Source: Paludibacteraceae bacterium | GTDB taxonomy: Bacteria > Bacteroidota > Bacteroidia > Bacteroidales > Paludibacteraceae | Reading direction: 5' to 3' | NCBI GenBank assembly: GCA_017647145.1 | Contig: JAGCLD010000037.1 | Location: 1-43,967, forward strand | Length of the DNA: 43,967 bases | Shown: positions 33,617 through 41,741 of the stretch, in pieces | Numbering within the stretch: position 1 is the stretch's first letter | Layout: the number at the start of each line of letters is the position of its first letter | The notes under the pieces: model-generated | The model's input: only the letters and a program-made list of their open reading frames with translations | What the model was told of the DNA's origin: nothing | Database searches by the model: none | Position numbers and translations under genes: made by a program

Positions 33617-33846
33617 ATGATAGTTGAGAGAAAAAACTCAAGGCCTCGCCGTGCTACAGCAAGCGAAGCGCAGCGTCCTAAAGTGAGCACAACAAGCGCC
33701 CTAATACATAAAAATAAAGATAGAATGAAGAATGCGAGATGACAGCTTAATAATGGCTAAAAACAATCCTGCAAATGCCAACAATTCAACAATTAAAAAC
33801 AACATCCAAACACCATCTAACATCCAAAACACTACATAAATAACAT
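33617..33846. other. Intergenic region without a recognisable gene
   Basis: It starts with a GC-rich stretch holding agcgaagcgcagcgtccta, related to the cgtcct words at 534-580 and 16697. It contains the second copy of the 20-bp repeat at 33773-33792, followed by A/C-rich sequence with repeated acatccaaa words. No gene seen. Confidence 0.5.
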
Positions 33847-33879
33847 AGCGGTAAGGTTACCGAAAGGAACTTTACCGCT
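33847..33879 (-). terminator. Hairpin downstream of the LuxR-type regulator gene
   Basis: agcggtaa (33847-33854) pairs with ttaccgct (33872-33879) and the stem extends inward imperfectly to a gaaa loop. It lies 24 bp past the regulator stop; the T-run is weak. Confidence 0.6.
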
Positions 33880-33902
33880 ACAAGGTCAATAAACATCTAA
33901 AC

Positions 33903-34853
33903 TCACACCCTACCGGTGTAGATATCAGGCAAATCCCCTAATGCCACTAATTTATTCACTATCGCATAAATGGTCAAACCGGCAGGACTGTGTATACGCA
34001 ACTTACGCGCAATATTCTTGCGATGAGTAGTTACTGTGTGAACAGATAAAAACAAACTATCAGCTATCTCTTTATTAGTCATTCCCTTCACCACACCTAT
34101 GATAATGTCACGCTCGCGAGCACTCAACACATCCTTCACTTCAGCCGAATGTTCATCCTTCACCGAACAATCTGCTCCTCCCCCCGTCAACAAACGTACT
34201 GCAGGAATAAATAGTTCATTCTCCAAACGACAATGCATCGCCAAGTCGCGCTGATAAGTAAACACATCAAACAACACAGAATAAAGCAACTCATTCTTTC
34301 CTTCCGACGGATAATACTTAATCAAGATATTCTTCAACTCCGTGATTCGGGCTATCACATAATCATCATCTGAAACACGATGTTGACGAGCAAACTCCTC
34401 AATTGAATAATCCTCTTGTTCACCCCGCAACAAAGCCTCCACATGAGGAAACACCTCCTGCTCTTCATAGGCCATGTGACGCTTCACCTCATCTGTATAA
34501 GCATCAAAATAATGCAATATCATCCGTGAAACCTCATTCTCCACTGCTGTTAAAACAGCCTCTGACAACTTACGACGTATCATCGGCAGAGAGAAGTCCA
34601 GAAAATATGCATGAGCATTCCTTAAATAAGTCATCAATTCGCGCACAGAAACACTTTCTATCGACGGAGAAGAACCCGACTCGCCCATATTCACAACAGC
34701 CAGAAATGTATTCACATCCAACTGTTGCTCACGACAAACACATTCAATACTCTTATCGCCAAAACCCAAGGCTATATTAAAACGACTGAGAACACGCAAC
34801 AACTCATAACGTTCCTCAACGAGTTCACTCATCCTATCTGCCGATGTGTACAT
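33903..34853 (-). CDS. Hemerythrin-like domain protein with LuxR-type DNA-binding domain
   Basis: The 316-residue protein has three parts. Residues 15-57 resemble the ScdA/RIC N-terminal domain (SRFNIALGFGDKSIECVCRE), but with FGD where iron-repair proteins usually have cysteine/glycine. Residues 75-220 form a hemerythrin-like four-helix domain with candidate iron ligands His81, His114, His126, Glu130, His137, His207 and Glu211. Residues 243-305 are a LuxR helix-turn-helix (LSARERDIIIGVVKGMTNKE, LSVHTVTTHRKNIARKL). It probably senses oxygen, nitric oxide or iron and regulates genes, perhaps including the TonB receptor gene 10 bp upstream. Confidence 0.85.
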   Translation of the reverse strand: MYTSADRMSELVEERYELLRVLSRFNIALGFGDKSIECVCREQQLDVNTFLAVVNMGESGSSPSIESVSVRELMTYLRNAHAYFLDFSLPMIRRKLSEAVLTAVENEVSRMILHYFDAYTDEVKRHMAYEEQEVFPHVEALLRGEQEDYSIEEFARQHRVSDDDYVIARITELKNILIKYYPSEGKNELLYSVLFDVFTYQRDLAMHCRLENELFIPAVRLLTGGGADCSVKDEHSAEVKDVLSARERDIIIGVVKGMTNKEIADSLFLSVHTVTTHRKNIARKLRIHSPAGLTIYAIVNKLVALGDLPDIYTGRV

Positions 34854-34863
34854 ATACTATGCT

Positions 34864-37191
34864 TTACAAAGAAAATTTAACACCCAAGAAGTAACTACGA
34901 GGCAATGACGGACCATAGCAATAACCACCATCACGTTCACTACCCTTATCGAAGTCACGCTGAAAACTGTTCAATATATTCTGCACACCTGCATTAACTT
35001 GAAGTGTACTGTTGCCCTTCAAAAGAAAATCATAGGACACCTTAAAATTCATGTCAAAGAATGCAGGAGTGCGCACTTCCTCATCATGCTCCACATAGCC
35101 TGCACAATGTTGCATCCACATTCTGCCGGTGTATGTACCCGAAAGCGACAAATTCAAACGACGAATAGGCTCATAACCCACGGTCAAATAACCATACGAA
35201 TTGGGCGAACGGAACATCTCTTTACCCGTCTTACGGCGCAGCACAGCATCCGGATCTTCTGTCCATCCCCATTCCGGCTCATCATATTGGCTTTGCTGAA
35301 TAGTAGCACCCAATTGAATATTCCACTTTGCTGAAGGCACTACACGCGCCTCAACACTTACGCCATATACACTGGCACCCGAACCATTACGACGTTCATA
35401 CAGCAATGTCTTATCATCACCCCCCATCTGCTCCAACAAGAACACATCTTCCAACTTGGTAAAAAATCCATCTACCAACAAATTAGTCTGAACACGTCCA
35501 AATGCATAATTAAAGTCAGCCGACAAGTTCACACAGTGTGAACGCTCGGGTTGTAAATCCACTGCATTAGTGATGTAAGTACTCTTACCACCCACAGCTG
35601 TGATGTGAAGGTCTTCATCAAATATCTGAGGGGCTCTAAAGCCCATCGCATAACCTGTACGAAGACTTACCCATGTAGTAGGATTGTAACGCAAGTTTAC
35701 ACGAGGACTGAATATCGGAGTTTTAATCATGTTGTGTTTATCCATGCGTACACCCAACAAGAAAGTCCAATCCTTGTTCTTCCACTCATTCTGAGCAAAC
35801 GCACTATACATAAACACCGTTTGAGTCTGGTCATGCGCATGAGAAATAGTCTCATCGTGCATATAATTATAATTCATCTCAGCACCCACAGTCAGAGCAG
35901 CAGGCATAAACCAACATTTGTCCATGCTGTAAATATACTGCGCACCGGTCACTACAGTCAAGTCATTAGTCATACCATAAGCATTAGGGTCTTGGTGAGT
36001 ACCATAATAACTATCACGACCCACATGCTGCATAGAAGCATACACACCCAATCTGTGCTTAGAGTCCTTAGTAAACCAATCAAACTTCAGGCCGCCACTA
36101 TTAATACGGTGCTCAGTTTGCTCAGCCACATTAGCACGGTCGGCTGGCAAATTAATGCTGTCACCTCCACGACGGAACTCGTAAGAATTGTGATACTCCA
36201 ACGATAACTTTGACTGCATAGAAGTCTTAAAATATGCTCGGAAGCCTAAATTATGACTCTGCAACTTACCTATTTCCGTGAAGCCATCATCATTCGCATC
36301 CCATCCCTGACGTTGCTGTGTACTACCATAAATACTTGCCCCATAGCGATGATTATCCGACACTAAGGCTGCATTCACGGTTGTATTAACACTCCATTTA
36401 GTGCCCCCTATCAACGTAGTGGTATTGCCCAGACTTACGGAATTGTTCAAAGGCTCTTTGGTAATCACATTGATGGTACCGGCAATAGCATTCGCACCAA
36501 ACAAGGCACTACCACCTCCACGCACCACTTCCACACGCTCAATCATGTTAGCAGGTATTTGTTCAAGTCCATACACTCCTGCCAAAGCACTAAAAATAGG
36601 ACGGCTGTCAATCAATATCTGTGTATAAGGACCATCCAAACCATTGATACGAACTTGCGTAAAACCACAGTTCTGGCAATTATTCTCTACACGTACACCG
36701 GGCTGATAGTTTAGTCCTTGAGCCATACAACTGGCATTCGTCAGTTCAAACATCTTAGGCGTAAGCACATTCACTATATTAGAAGCCTCACGACGAGTAG
36801 TCTCACTCCTGTTGGCACTCACCACTACATTTTCCAACAAGACTGCATCTTCTTCCATCTGAAAATGCACTTCGTGTGTCTCCCCACTCTTCACACGAAC
36901 CGACTTCTTTACCGGCTTGTAGCCTACTGCACTGGCCACTACCACATAATCACCCACAGGAAGATTCATGAGAGAATAATGCCCGGAGGCATCAGTAGCT
37001 GTACCTACGGTAGTACCTTCAAGAGCAATAGTGATAAAGCCCAAGTGCTCACCCGTATTCTTATCCACCACATGACCTATCACGTGAGAATCACTGCTCT
37101 TTTGCGCACGAACTACATCTGAAGGATTAGCAGCATACGAACTAATTACACCGCCTATAAAGAGTAAAACAAATAAAACTTTCTTTAGCAT
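34864..37191 (-). CDS. TonB-dependent outer-membrane receptor
   Basis: The 775-residue protein has a signal peptide (to about residue 20) and a carboxypeptidase-regulatory-like domain (about 36-112, GHVVDKNTGEHLGFITI). The plug (about 128-240) includes RINGLDGPYTQILIDSRPI and VEVVRGGGSALFGANAIAGT. A C-terminal beta-barrel ends in FLGVKFSL. The plug carries a CxxC (Cys172 and Cys175 in NCQNCGF). The family imports iron complexes, cobalamin, metals or glycans using TonB energy. The His-rich gene upstream suggests a metal or metal complex. No SusD gene is adjacent, so glycan uptake is less likely. Confidence 0.93.
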   Translation of the reverse strand: MLKKVLFVLLFIGGVISSYAANPSDVVRAQKSSDSHVIGHVVDKNTGEHLGFITIALEGTTVGTATDASGHYSLMNLPVGDYVVVASAVGYKPVKKSVRVKSGETHEVHFQMEEDAVLLENVVVSANRSETTRREASNIVNVLTPKMFELTNASCMAQGLNYQPGVRVENNCQNCGFTQVRINGLDGPYTQILIDSRPIFSALAGVYGLEQIPANMIERVEVVRGGGSALFGANAIAGTINVITKEPLNNSVSLGNTTTLIGGTKWSVNTTVNAALVSDNHRYGASIYGSTQQRQGWDANDDGFTEIGKLQSHNLGFRAYFKTSMQSKLSLEYHNSYEFRRGGDSINLPADRANVAEQTEHRINSGGLKFDWFTKDSKHRLGVYASMQHVGRDSYYGTHQDPNAYGMTNDLTVVTGAQYIYSMDKCWFMPAALTVGAEMNYNYMHDETISHAHDQTQTVFMYSAFAQNEWKNKDWTFLLGVRMDKHNMIKTPIFSPRVNLRYNPTTWVSLRTGYAMGFRAPQIFDEDLHITAVGGKSTYITNAVDLQPERSHCVNLSADFNYAFGRVQTNLLVDGFFTKLEDVFLLEQMGGDDKTLLYERRNGSGASVYGVSVEARVVPSAKWNIQLGATIQQSQYDEPEWGWTEDPDAVLRRKTGKEMFRSPNSYGYLTVGYEPIRRLNLSLSGTYTGRMWMQHCAGYVEHDEEVRTPAFFDMNFKVSYDFLLKGNSTLQVNAGVQNILNSFQRDFDKGSERDGGYCYGPSLPRSYFLGVKFSL

Positions 37192-37335
37192 AGAATATAT
37201 ATATATGGATATTGAAATAAGTATATTGTAAATAATGTTATAATACCCGAAACAAGGTATAACACACCATACAACCGCATGCTACCATGAGCAAGCGTAT
37301 ATGGTCAAATGTAAAATAATAAAGTGTAGGATAAC

Positions 37336-37677
37336 TTAGCCTATTACAGGCGGTGCACGTAATAAGAAGTGGCACACAGATGCCACAAGAGGAGCGATGT
37401 GCTCTACTTTACTTTGGAGCACAAATACATTAAGCGGAGATACGCTCAATGTAACGGTAGTTGTCTGTAGGAAGGACACATGACTCAAGTCATGGATCTG
37501 TTGAAACTCTACTCCCTGATGTTGATGCTGATGGCATCCTGCATGCGAGTGAGCTACTACCTTACCATCCACTATGTGCGTATGTGTACAACATGTAATG
37601 TTGCCATAATACCACAAAAATGTAAGTAGTGGCAACAAAAACAACAGACGCTTATATGATGAAGTGGTACATTTCAT
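37336..37677 (-). CDS. Small His-rich exported protein
   Basis: From the ATG at 37677 the product is 113 residues. A hydrophobic segment (RLLFLLPLLTFLWYYGN) is followed by a His/Cys-rich stretch, CCTHTHIVDGKVVAHSHAGC then HQHQHQ, likely to bind metal ions. A second hydrophobic segment follows near the C-terminus. The longer start at 37698 lies upstream of the -7 box at 37693-37686. Located 144 bp before the TonB receptor gene on the same strand, it may bind zinc, copper or another metal for that uptake system. Function not proven. Confidence 0.68.
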   Translation of the reverse strand: MKCTTSSYKRLLFLLPLLTFLWYYGNITCCTHTHIVDGKVVAHSHAGCHQHQHQGVEFQQIHDLSHVSFLQTTTVTLSVSPLNVFVLQSKVEHIAPLVASVCHFLLRAPPVIG

Positions 37678-37685
37678 TTCCGGTG

Positions 37686-37693
37686 CAAAGGTA
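37686..37693 (-). promoter_or_regulatory. -7 element of the His-rich protein gene
   Basis: The minus strand reads TACCTTTG ending 9 bp before the ATG at 37677, implying a leaderless or nearly leaderless transcript. No clear -33 TTG. Confidence 0.5.
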
Positions 37694-37797
37694 AGCATTT
37701 ACAGGAAAATACAGAACTAATTCCGTTAAAATACCTACTTATAGTGAGCAGTGACTATGGATATTAAGCCTTATGTTTCTTCTCCTGATGGTTAGTA

Positions 37798-38628
37798 TTA
37801 TTCTTCACTATCCTGCGTAATTAAGGACAGACGCTTTTGAGATTGAGTACGACGAATGTCCGCCCTGCGACGTTCTTGCATCAATCGTTCGTAGTCACTG
37901 AGCAATACACTCAATGCATAACTTTCCGCCATAGCCTTTCTTTCGCTCTCCATCAACACATACGAATAAGACGAAGAGGCACCTACAAGCATCACTTCTA
38001 TTCTTTCTTGAGCATATTCATTGATAAAGTTCAGTAGCGACAAGGCTTCATTTTGTGCAAACATCAGTGTCTCACAATGTGTATTATCTAATTTGAATGC
38101 ATGTACATTATCTCCTTTTGCCTTCACGGAAAATGCATTATTGTGCAGTTCAACCAAATGGTGTTCAATAGGACGTCCACAATACATGCTCTTCAAGAAT
38201 ATCGTTCCTTTTTCCCCTACTTTAGCTTGCAGATAGCAACGCAATGCATTATTCTCTGTCCTCAACAGACGATGTACATAACGAGCCTCATCAATATATG
38301 CGGTGTCGTCTTCACGACGGAAGTTTTTCAGAGCATTGTTTATTTCCTCATATTTAAGGGGAATTAGACTATCACAATAGAAAACAGTACGTTCATTTTC
38401 TATGACGGATATGGTGTCAGCCAAGTGCTTTGCCATACGACGTACTGCTACTTCGCGTGGGTAACACTCGTGAATACTATCCAACAAGATTTTAGCTTGA
38501 TTATAGTGTGACTCAGCCACAGAGCGACGAGCCTGATCTAAATAGCGTTCAGCCTTTTGAGTATCCGTCTCCGATTGGCATGAAACAGCCATAAAACCTA
38601 TCAAGAACAAATAGTAGAAAAACTTCAT
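37798..38628 (-). CDS. Hypothetical lipoprotein with TPR-like N-terminal helices
   Basis: The 276-residue product has a lipoprotein signal (MKFFYYLFLIGFMAVS then Cys17). Helical sequence resembling a TPR-type repeat follows (AERYLDQARRSVAESHYNQAKILLDSI). A central mixed region and a basic helical C-terminus (ERLMQERRRADIRRTQSQKR) complete it. Probably envelope-anchored and facing the periplasm. No named family recognised. It lies 34 bp after the RNase H gene, as the last gene of the rplY unit. Confidence 0.75.
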   Translation of the reverse strand: MKFFYYLFLIGFMAVSCQSETDTQKAERYLDQARRSVAESHYNQAKILLDSIHECYPREVAVRRMAKHLADTISVIENERTVFYCDSLIPLKYEEINNALKNFRREDDTAYIDEARYVHRLLRTENNALRCYLQAKVGEKGTIFLKSMYCGRPIEHHLVELHNNAFSVKAKGDNVHAFKLDNTHCETLMFAQNEALSLLNFINEYAQERIEVMLVGASSSYSYVLMESERKAMAESYALSVLLSDYERLMQERRRADIRRTQSQKRLSLITQDSEE

Positions 38629-38662
38629 GGTATTAAACTAAACAATCTATTAATATATAACC

Positions 38663-39307
38663 TTATTTACGTCCGAAGTCAGCTGGCACTTCTCCCCAGT
38701 TATCCGTATCCCATTTATATATTGGGTTAGCATAGGAGTGGGTGAGTAGCCAATTCTCCGCACGTCTTATCAAATCAAAAATTATTCCATTCTCTTTGTC
38801 GGGGACTAACTTGGTAGCGGCATTCTTCTTCTTTACCCATGCTATGGCTGTACGACTATCTGAATAAATAGGTAAGTTTGGTTTTCCTACTTTATCTAAA
38901 AGAGCCAATCCGTGTACCAATGCTAGAAACTCACCGATATTGTTTGTACCACCGGAATAGGGTCCGACTTTAAATATTTCTTTACCTGTGGCTGTATCTA
39001 CTCCTCTGTATTCCATTATTCCAGGGTTTCCACTGCACGCGGCATCTACTGAGAGGCTTGGGAGTAGAGGTTGTTTAGCTTTCGGGAGGTCTTGCCATCT
39101 GATGGTGGTTCTGGCTGTTACGGTAGCGTTTTTCCCTATGTAGTTCCAGCAATTGGATGCGTATGCTTTTTGTGCTTCTTCTTCTGTATTGAAGGCTTTA
39201 TACTTGGCTGCCGGATAACCCTTTATTTGTGCCTCGCACGACTTCCAATCAGCATACACACCGGGGTTCACTCCATCCCATACTACATAAAAACGCTTCT
39301 TAGCCAT
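38663..39307 (-). CDS. rnhA: Ribonuclease H with N-terminal caulimovirus-type domain
   Basis: RNase H cuts the RNA strand of RNA-DNA hybrids. The 214-residue protein has an N-terminal Cauli_VI/viroplasmin-type domain (FYVVWDGVNPGVYADWKSCE, residues 5-50) that helps bind hybrids. The RNase H fold follows from about residue 84. Acidic residues lie in LSVDAACSGNPG, in NNIGEFLALVHGL, and in IYSDSRTAIAWV, with a closing WGEVPADFGRK. It is between pth (8 bp) and a lipoprotein gene. Confidence 0.93.
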   Translation of the reverse strand: MAKKRFYVVWDGVNPGVYADWKSCEAQIKGYPAAKYKAFNTEEEAQKAYASNCWNYIGKNATVTARTTIRWQDLPKAKQPLLPSLSVDAACSGNPGIMEYRGVDTATGKEIFKVGPYSGGTNNIGEFLALVHGLALLDKVGKPNLPIYSDSRTAIAWVKKKNAATKLVPDKENGIIFDLIRRAENWLLTHSYANPIYKWDTDNWGEVPADFGRK

Positions 39308-39315
39308 GCTGCATG

Positions 39316-39879
39316 TTACTTTTTGTTATAGGCATTCATGGTGCGTTCTACACCTTGCAGGCAAAAACTTTTGATGATGTCGCAGGCAATGTCTAAGCGT
39401 TCACCCATGAGTTTTGTTTCTTCGGACGACCATTCACCCAACACATAATCCACTTGGGCCCCGCGTGAGAATTCGTTGCCGATACCAAATCTGAGGCGTG
39501 CATAAGCATCGCTTGAGAGCAGGTCTTGTATATTCTTAAGTCCGTTGTGTCCACCTGCTGACCCACGTGCTCTGAGTCTTAATGTACCGAATGGGAGTGA
39601 GAGATCATCTACTAAGACTAACAGATGTTGCATGTCTATTTTCTCTTTCTGCATCCAATAGCGCACTGCATTTCCGCTGAGGTTCATATAGGTGGATGGT
39701 TTCAGTAAGAGTAATTGTTGGTTTTTCACTCTGCATTCAGCAATGCTACCGTATCTGTCTTCACTAAAAAAGATATTGGACGCTTCGGCAAAAGCATCCA
39801 ATATCTTAAATCCTATATTGTGGCGGGTATTGGCATATTCAGCGCCTATATTTCCCAAGCCAACTATAAGGTGTTTCAT
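39316..39879 (-). CDS. pth: Peptidyl-tRNA hydrolase
   Basis: Pth releases tRNA from prematurely dropped peptidyl-tRNA. The 187-residue protein has [19 protein letters not shown] with the catalytic histidine, [16 protein letters not shown] and [12 protein letters not shown]. Standard length. It follows rplY by 6 bp in a translation-related unit. Confidence 0.97.
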   Translation of the reverse strand: MKHLIVGLGNIGAEYANTRHNIGFKILDAFAEASNIFFSEDRYGSIAECRVKNQQLLLLKPSTYMNLSGNAVRYWMQKEKIDMQHLLVLVDDLSLPFGTLRLRARGSAGGHNGLKNIQDLLSSDAYARLRFGIGNEFSRGAQVDYVLGEWSSEETKLMGERLDIACDIIKSFCLQGVERTMNAYNKK

Positions 39880-39885
39880 TTGCTA

Positions 39886-40461
39886 TTATTTGTTAGCAGC
39901 TGCTTGAGCACCGCGAGCCGCACGAGTTAATTTAACTTGTGCTACGACAGCGTTCTTAGCATTCAATACTTGAAGGTTTTCAACAGCAACATCAGCTACT
40001 TGGATTTTCTTACCCAAAGCAACGTTAGTTACGTCGATTACGATACGTTCAGGTACGTCATTGTAAAGACCTTTTACGCGAAGTTTGCGCATTTCAAGGC
40101 TTAATTTACCCCCTGCTTTAACACCTTCAGCCAAACCGGTCAAGTGTACTGGGATTTCTACTGCGATAGGTTTGTTGTCAAGTACTTCCAAGAAGTCCAT
40201 GTGCAATACATCTTCAGTGAGAGGGTGGAATTGCATTTCTTTAACGATAGCTTTTACAGTTTTTCCATCGATGGTCAAGTTAACCAAATACACTTCAGGG
40301 GTGTAGATGAGTTTGCGTAAGTCAGAAGCTTCAACGATGAAGTTTACGTTAGCTTCTCCTCCATACAAAACGCAAGGAACTTTCTTGTCAGCGCGAAGGG
40401 TTTTCGCAGCTTTCTTTCCGAAATCAGCACGTGCTGTACCGTTTAATTCGAATGTTTTCAT
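39886..40461 (-). CDS. rplY: Ribosomal protein bL25 (Ctc type)
   Basis: bL25 binds 5S rRNA in the large subunit. The 191-residue protein is the long, Ctc-like form. The N-terminal L25 domain (ARADFGKKAAKTLRADKKVPCVLYG) is followed by the TL5 C-terminal beta domain (HLTGLAEGVKAGGKLSL) and an Ala-rich tail. The gene leads the rplY-pth-rnhA-lipoprotein unit and has a strong promoter with a leader of about 95 nt. Confidence 0.95.
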   Translation of the reverse strand: MKTFELNGTARADFGKKAAKTLRADKKVPCVLYGGEANVNFIVEASDLRKLIYTPEVYLVNLTIDGKTVKAIVKEMQFHPLTEDVLHMDFLEVLDNKPIAVEIPVHLTGLAEGVKAGGKLSLEMRKLRVKGLYNDVPERIVIDVTNVALGKKIQVADVAVENLQVLNAKNAVVAQVKLTRAARGAQAAANK

Positions 40462-40561
40462 TTTAAAATAATTAGTTTGTGTTACTCAAAATTCGGGCAT
40501 TTCTTTTTTTAAGTGATTAGTAGCCCTATTTCCCATCACACTTTTTGCAATAAAAAGCGTG

Positions 40562-40593
40562 CAAAGGTACGATTTTTCTTTTACTTGTGCAAA
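40562..40593 (-). promoter_or_regulatory. Promoter of the rplY unit
   Basis: On the minus strand TTTG (40593-40590) and TACCTTTG (40569-40562) are separated by 20 bp. Confidence 0.85.
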
Positions 40594-40668
40594 TGTGTTA
40601 TAGTTGTGATAGTTTGCGTGTGTTGTGATGTGTTTTTTTCTTTCTTGTTCTTTTAAGATTGCTTGCTT

Positions 40669-40756
40669 TATCCTACGTGTATCCTACGTGTATCCTACGT
40701 GTATCTTACGTGTATCCTACGTGTATGGTACGTGTATGGTACGTGTATGGTAGGTA
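40669..40756. repeat. 11-bp tandem repeat array 3 (reverse orientation)
   Basis: Eight 11-mers of tatcctacgtg, the reverse complement of the unit in arrays 1 and 2. Four are exact, one is tatcttacgtg, two are tatggtacgtg and the last is degenerate (tatggtaggta). The conserved flank of arrays 1 and 2 is absent. The array lies between the divergent rplY and membrane-protein promoters; the rest of 40594-40668 is T/G-rich without a gene. Confidence 0.95.
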
Positions 40757-40757
40757 T

Positions 40758-40814
40758 TGGATAAGGATATACTGCACTCGTTGCAAGATATATCGAGGTA
40801 AACTTCATATATTT
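40758..40814 (+). promoter_or_regulatory. Conserved upstream element, copy 2
   Basis: This stretch (ggataaggatatactgcact onward to cttcatat) matches 16871-16920, upstream of another envelope-protein gene. The ungapped 45-base core is 35/45 identical, and nine of the ten differences are transitions. It stands about 55 bp before the -33 box. Confidence 0.6.
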
Positions 40815-40867
40815 GATTTTACCTAAATCCGGCTGTAGTCGTTGCATGAAATGAATTTTCACACTCG

Positions 40868-40899
40868 TTTGCTCAGATTTTTACTTGTTTGTATCTTTG
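40868..40899 (+). promoter_or_regulatory. Promoter of the membrane-protein gene at 40910
   Basis: TTTG at 40868-40871 and TATCTTTG at 40892-40899 are separated by 20 bp. Transcription would begin only a few bases before the ATG at 40910. Confidence 0.82.
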
Positions 40900-40909
40900 C
40901 GGAGATCAT

Positions 40910-41608
40910 ATGGGTTGGTTAGAGATATTCACTTTTATAATTCATTCTTTTATGTACATTATTATTCTTATCATTCTGTTTATTAAGCGCAAAGCGATTA
41001 GGGATTGGTTTGTGAAAAAGTATGGTCCTAATTGTTGGCCTACGAATAGGAAATTGTTTGTTTATACGGCTATTGTGGGTTTTGCGTGTGGTCTTGTTTA
41101 TATTTTTAAGGAGATGTCGGCAGATGATGATGGTTCGGATACCTTGATGAAGGTAGCTGTTGGCGCATATATGTTGGGGGCGGCTTATTTCATTGTGAAG
41201 TGTTATTTGCAGACTAAGACGAGTGCTGACAAACGTGAGGTGAGGTGTCGTTATTGGTTGACAGCCGGGCTTGGTTTCTTGATTTTGGTGGTGACTGCTG
41301 CGGCTACTATATGGGCGTTTGTTTTGGTGGCTATTCTCTTTATTTTGAAATTTACTAATATGGCTACCGGTTTTTTCCCGGGTGTTCCAGATACTTCGGT
41401 TCCTACTCCATCTGTTCCCACTGCGAGTGGAAAAGAGGAATCGGCTGATAGACCTTACACTCCTTTGCTGGATCCTTATGGTGGAGATGATGGAGGTGTG
41501 ATGGATGGTAACACAAGGGTTCCTTTGCATGATAATGGGGATGGCACTATGAGTGATGACAGAGGCAATACGTTCAAACGTGATGGAAATGATGTGAGAA
41601 AACTTTGA
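40910..41608 (+). CDS. Hypothetical membrane protein with acidic C-terminal tail
   Basis: From the ATG at 40910 the product is 232 residues. A TTG start at 40889 is ruled out because the -7 box lies after it. Four hydrophobic segments are visible (FIIHSFMYIIILIILFI, LFVYTAIVGFACGLVYI, VAVGAYMLGAAYFIV, and a long one from LTAGLGFLILVV). A hydrophilic tail of about 75 residues follows, rich in Pro, Asp, Gly and Ser. Probably inner membrane. No family recognised. Monocistronic, with terminator at 41657. Confidence 0.75.
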   Translation: MGWLEIFTFIIHSFMYIIILIILFIKRKAIRDWFVKKYGPNCWPTNRKLFVYTAIVGFACGLVYIFKEMSADDDGSDTLMKVAVGAYMLGAAYFIVKCYLQTKTSADKREVRCRYWLTAGLGFLILVVTAAATIWAFVLVAILFILKFTNMATGFFPGVPDTSVPTPSVPTASGKEESADRPYTPLLDPYGGDDGGVMDGNTRVPLHDNGDGTMSDDRGNTFKRDGNDVRKL

Positions 41609-41656
41609 TTGTGATGAATTAAGTGTATCAGTGTAATCGCCTTCTGAGGTGAATAT

Positions 41657-41694
41657 AAAACAGCTATTGTTCGCAGAGAACAGTGGCTGTTTTG
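41657..41694 (+). terminator. Intrinsic terminator after the membrane-protein gene
   Basis: aaaacagctattgtt (41657-41671) pairs with aacagtggctgtttt (41678-41692), a 15-bp stem with G-U pairs and a T-rich end. It lies 49 bp past the stop. Confidence 0.88.
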
Positions 41695-41741
41695 TTGTTA
41701 TAAATTTCTTTGTCTATATGGTGAGTAAATGAATTGCATAG

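Noticed and set aside
33363-33641. Minus-strand open frame with repeated VSYVYPTCILR
   Set aside because: It is the translation of the 11-bp array (three frames repeat every 33 bp) and has no promoter, signal or family likeness.
40462-40561. Autoregulatory ribosomal-protein leader of rplY
   Set aside because: A ctttt / aaaag stem is possible but weak, and I know of no defined leader for bL25 in this group.
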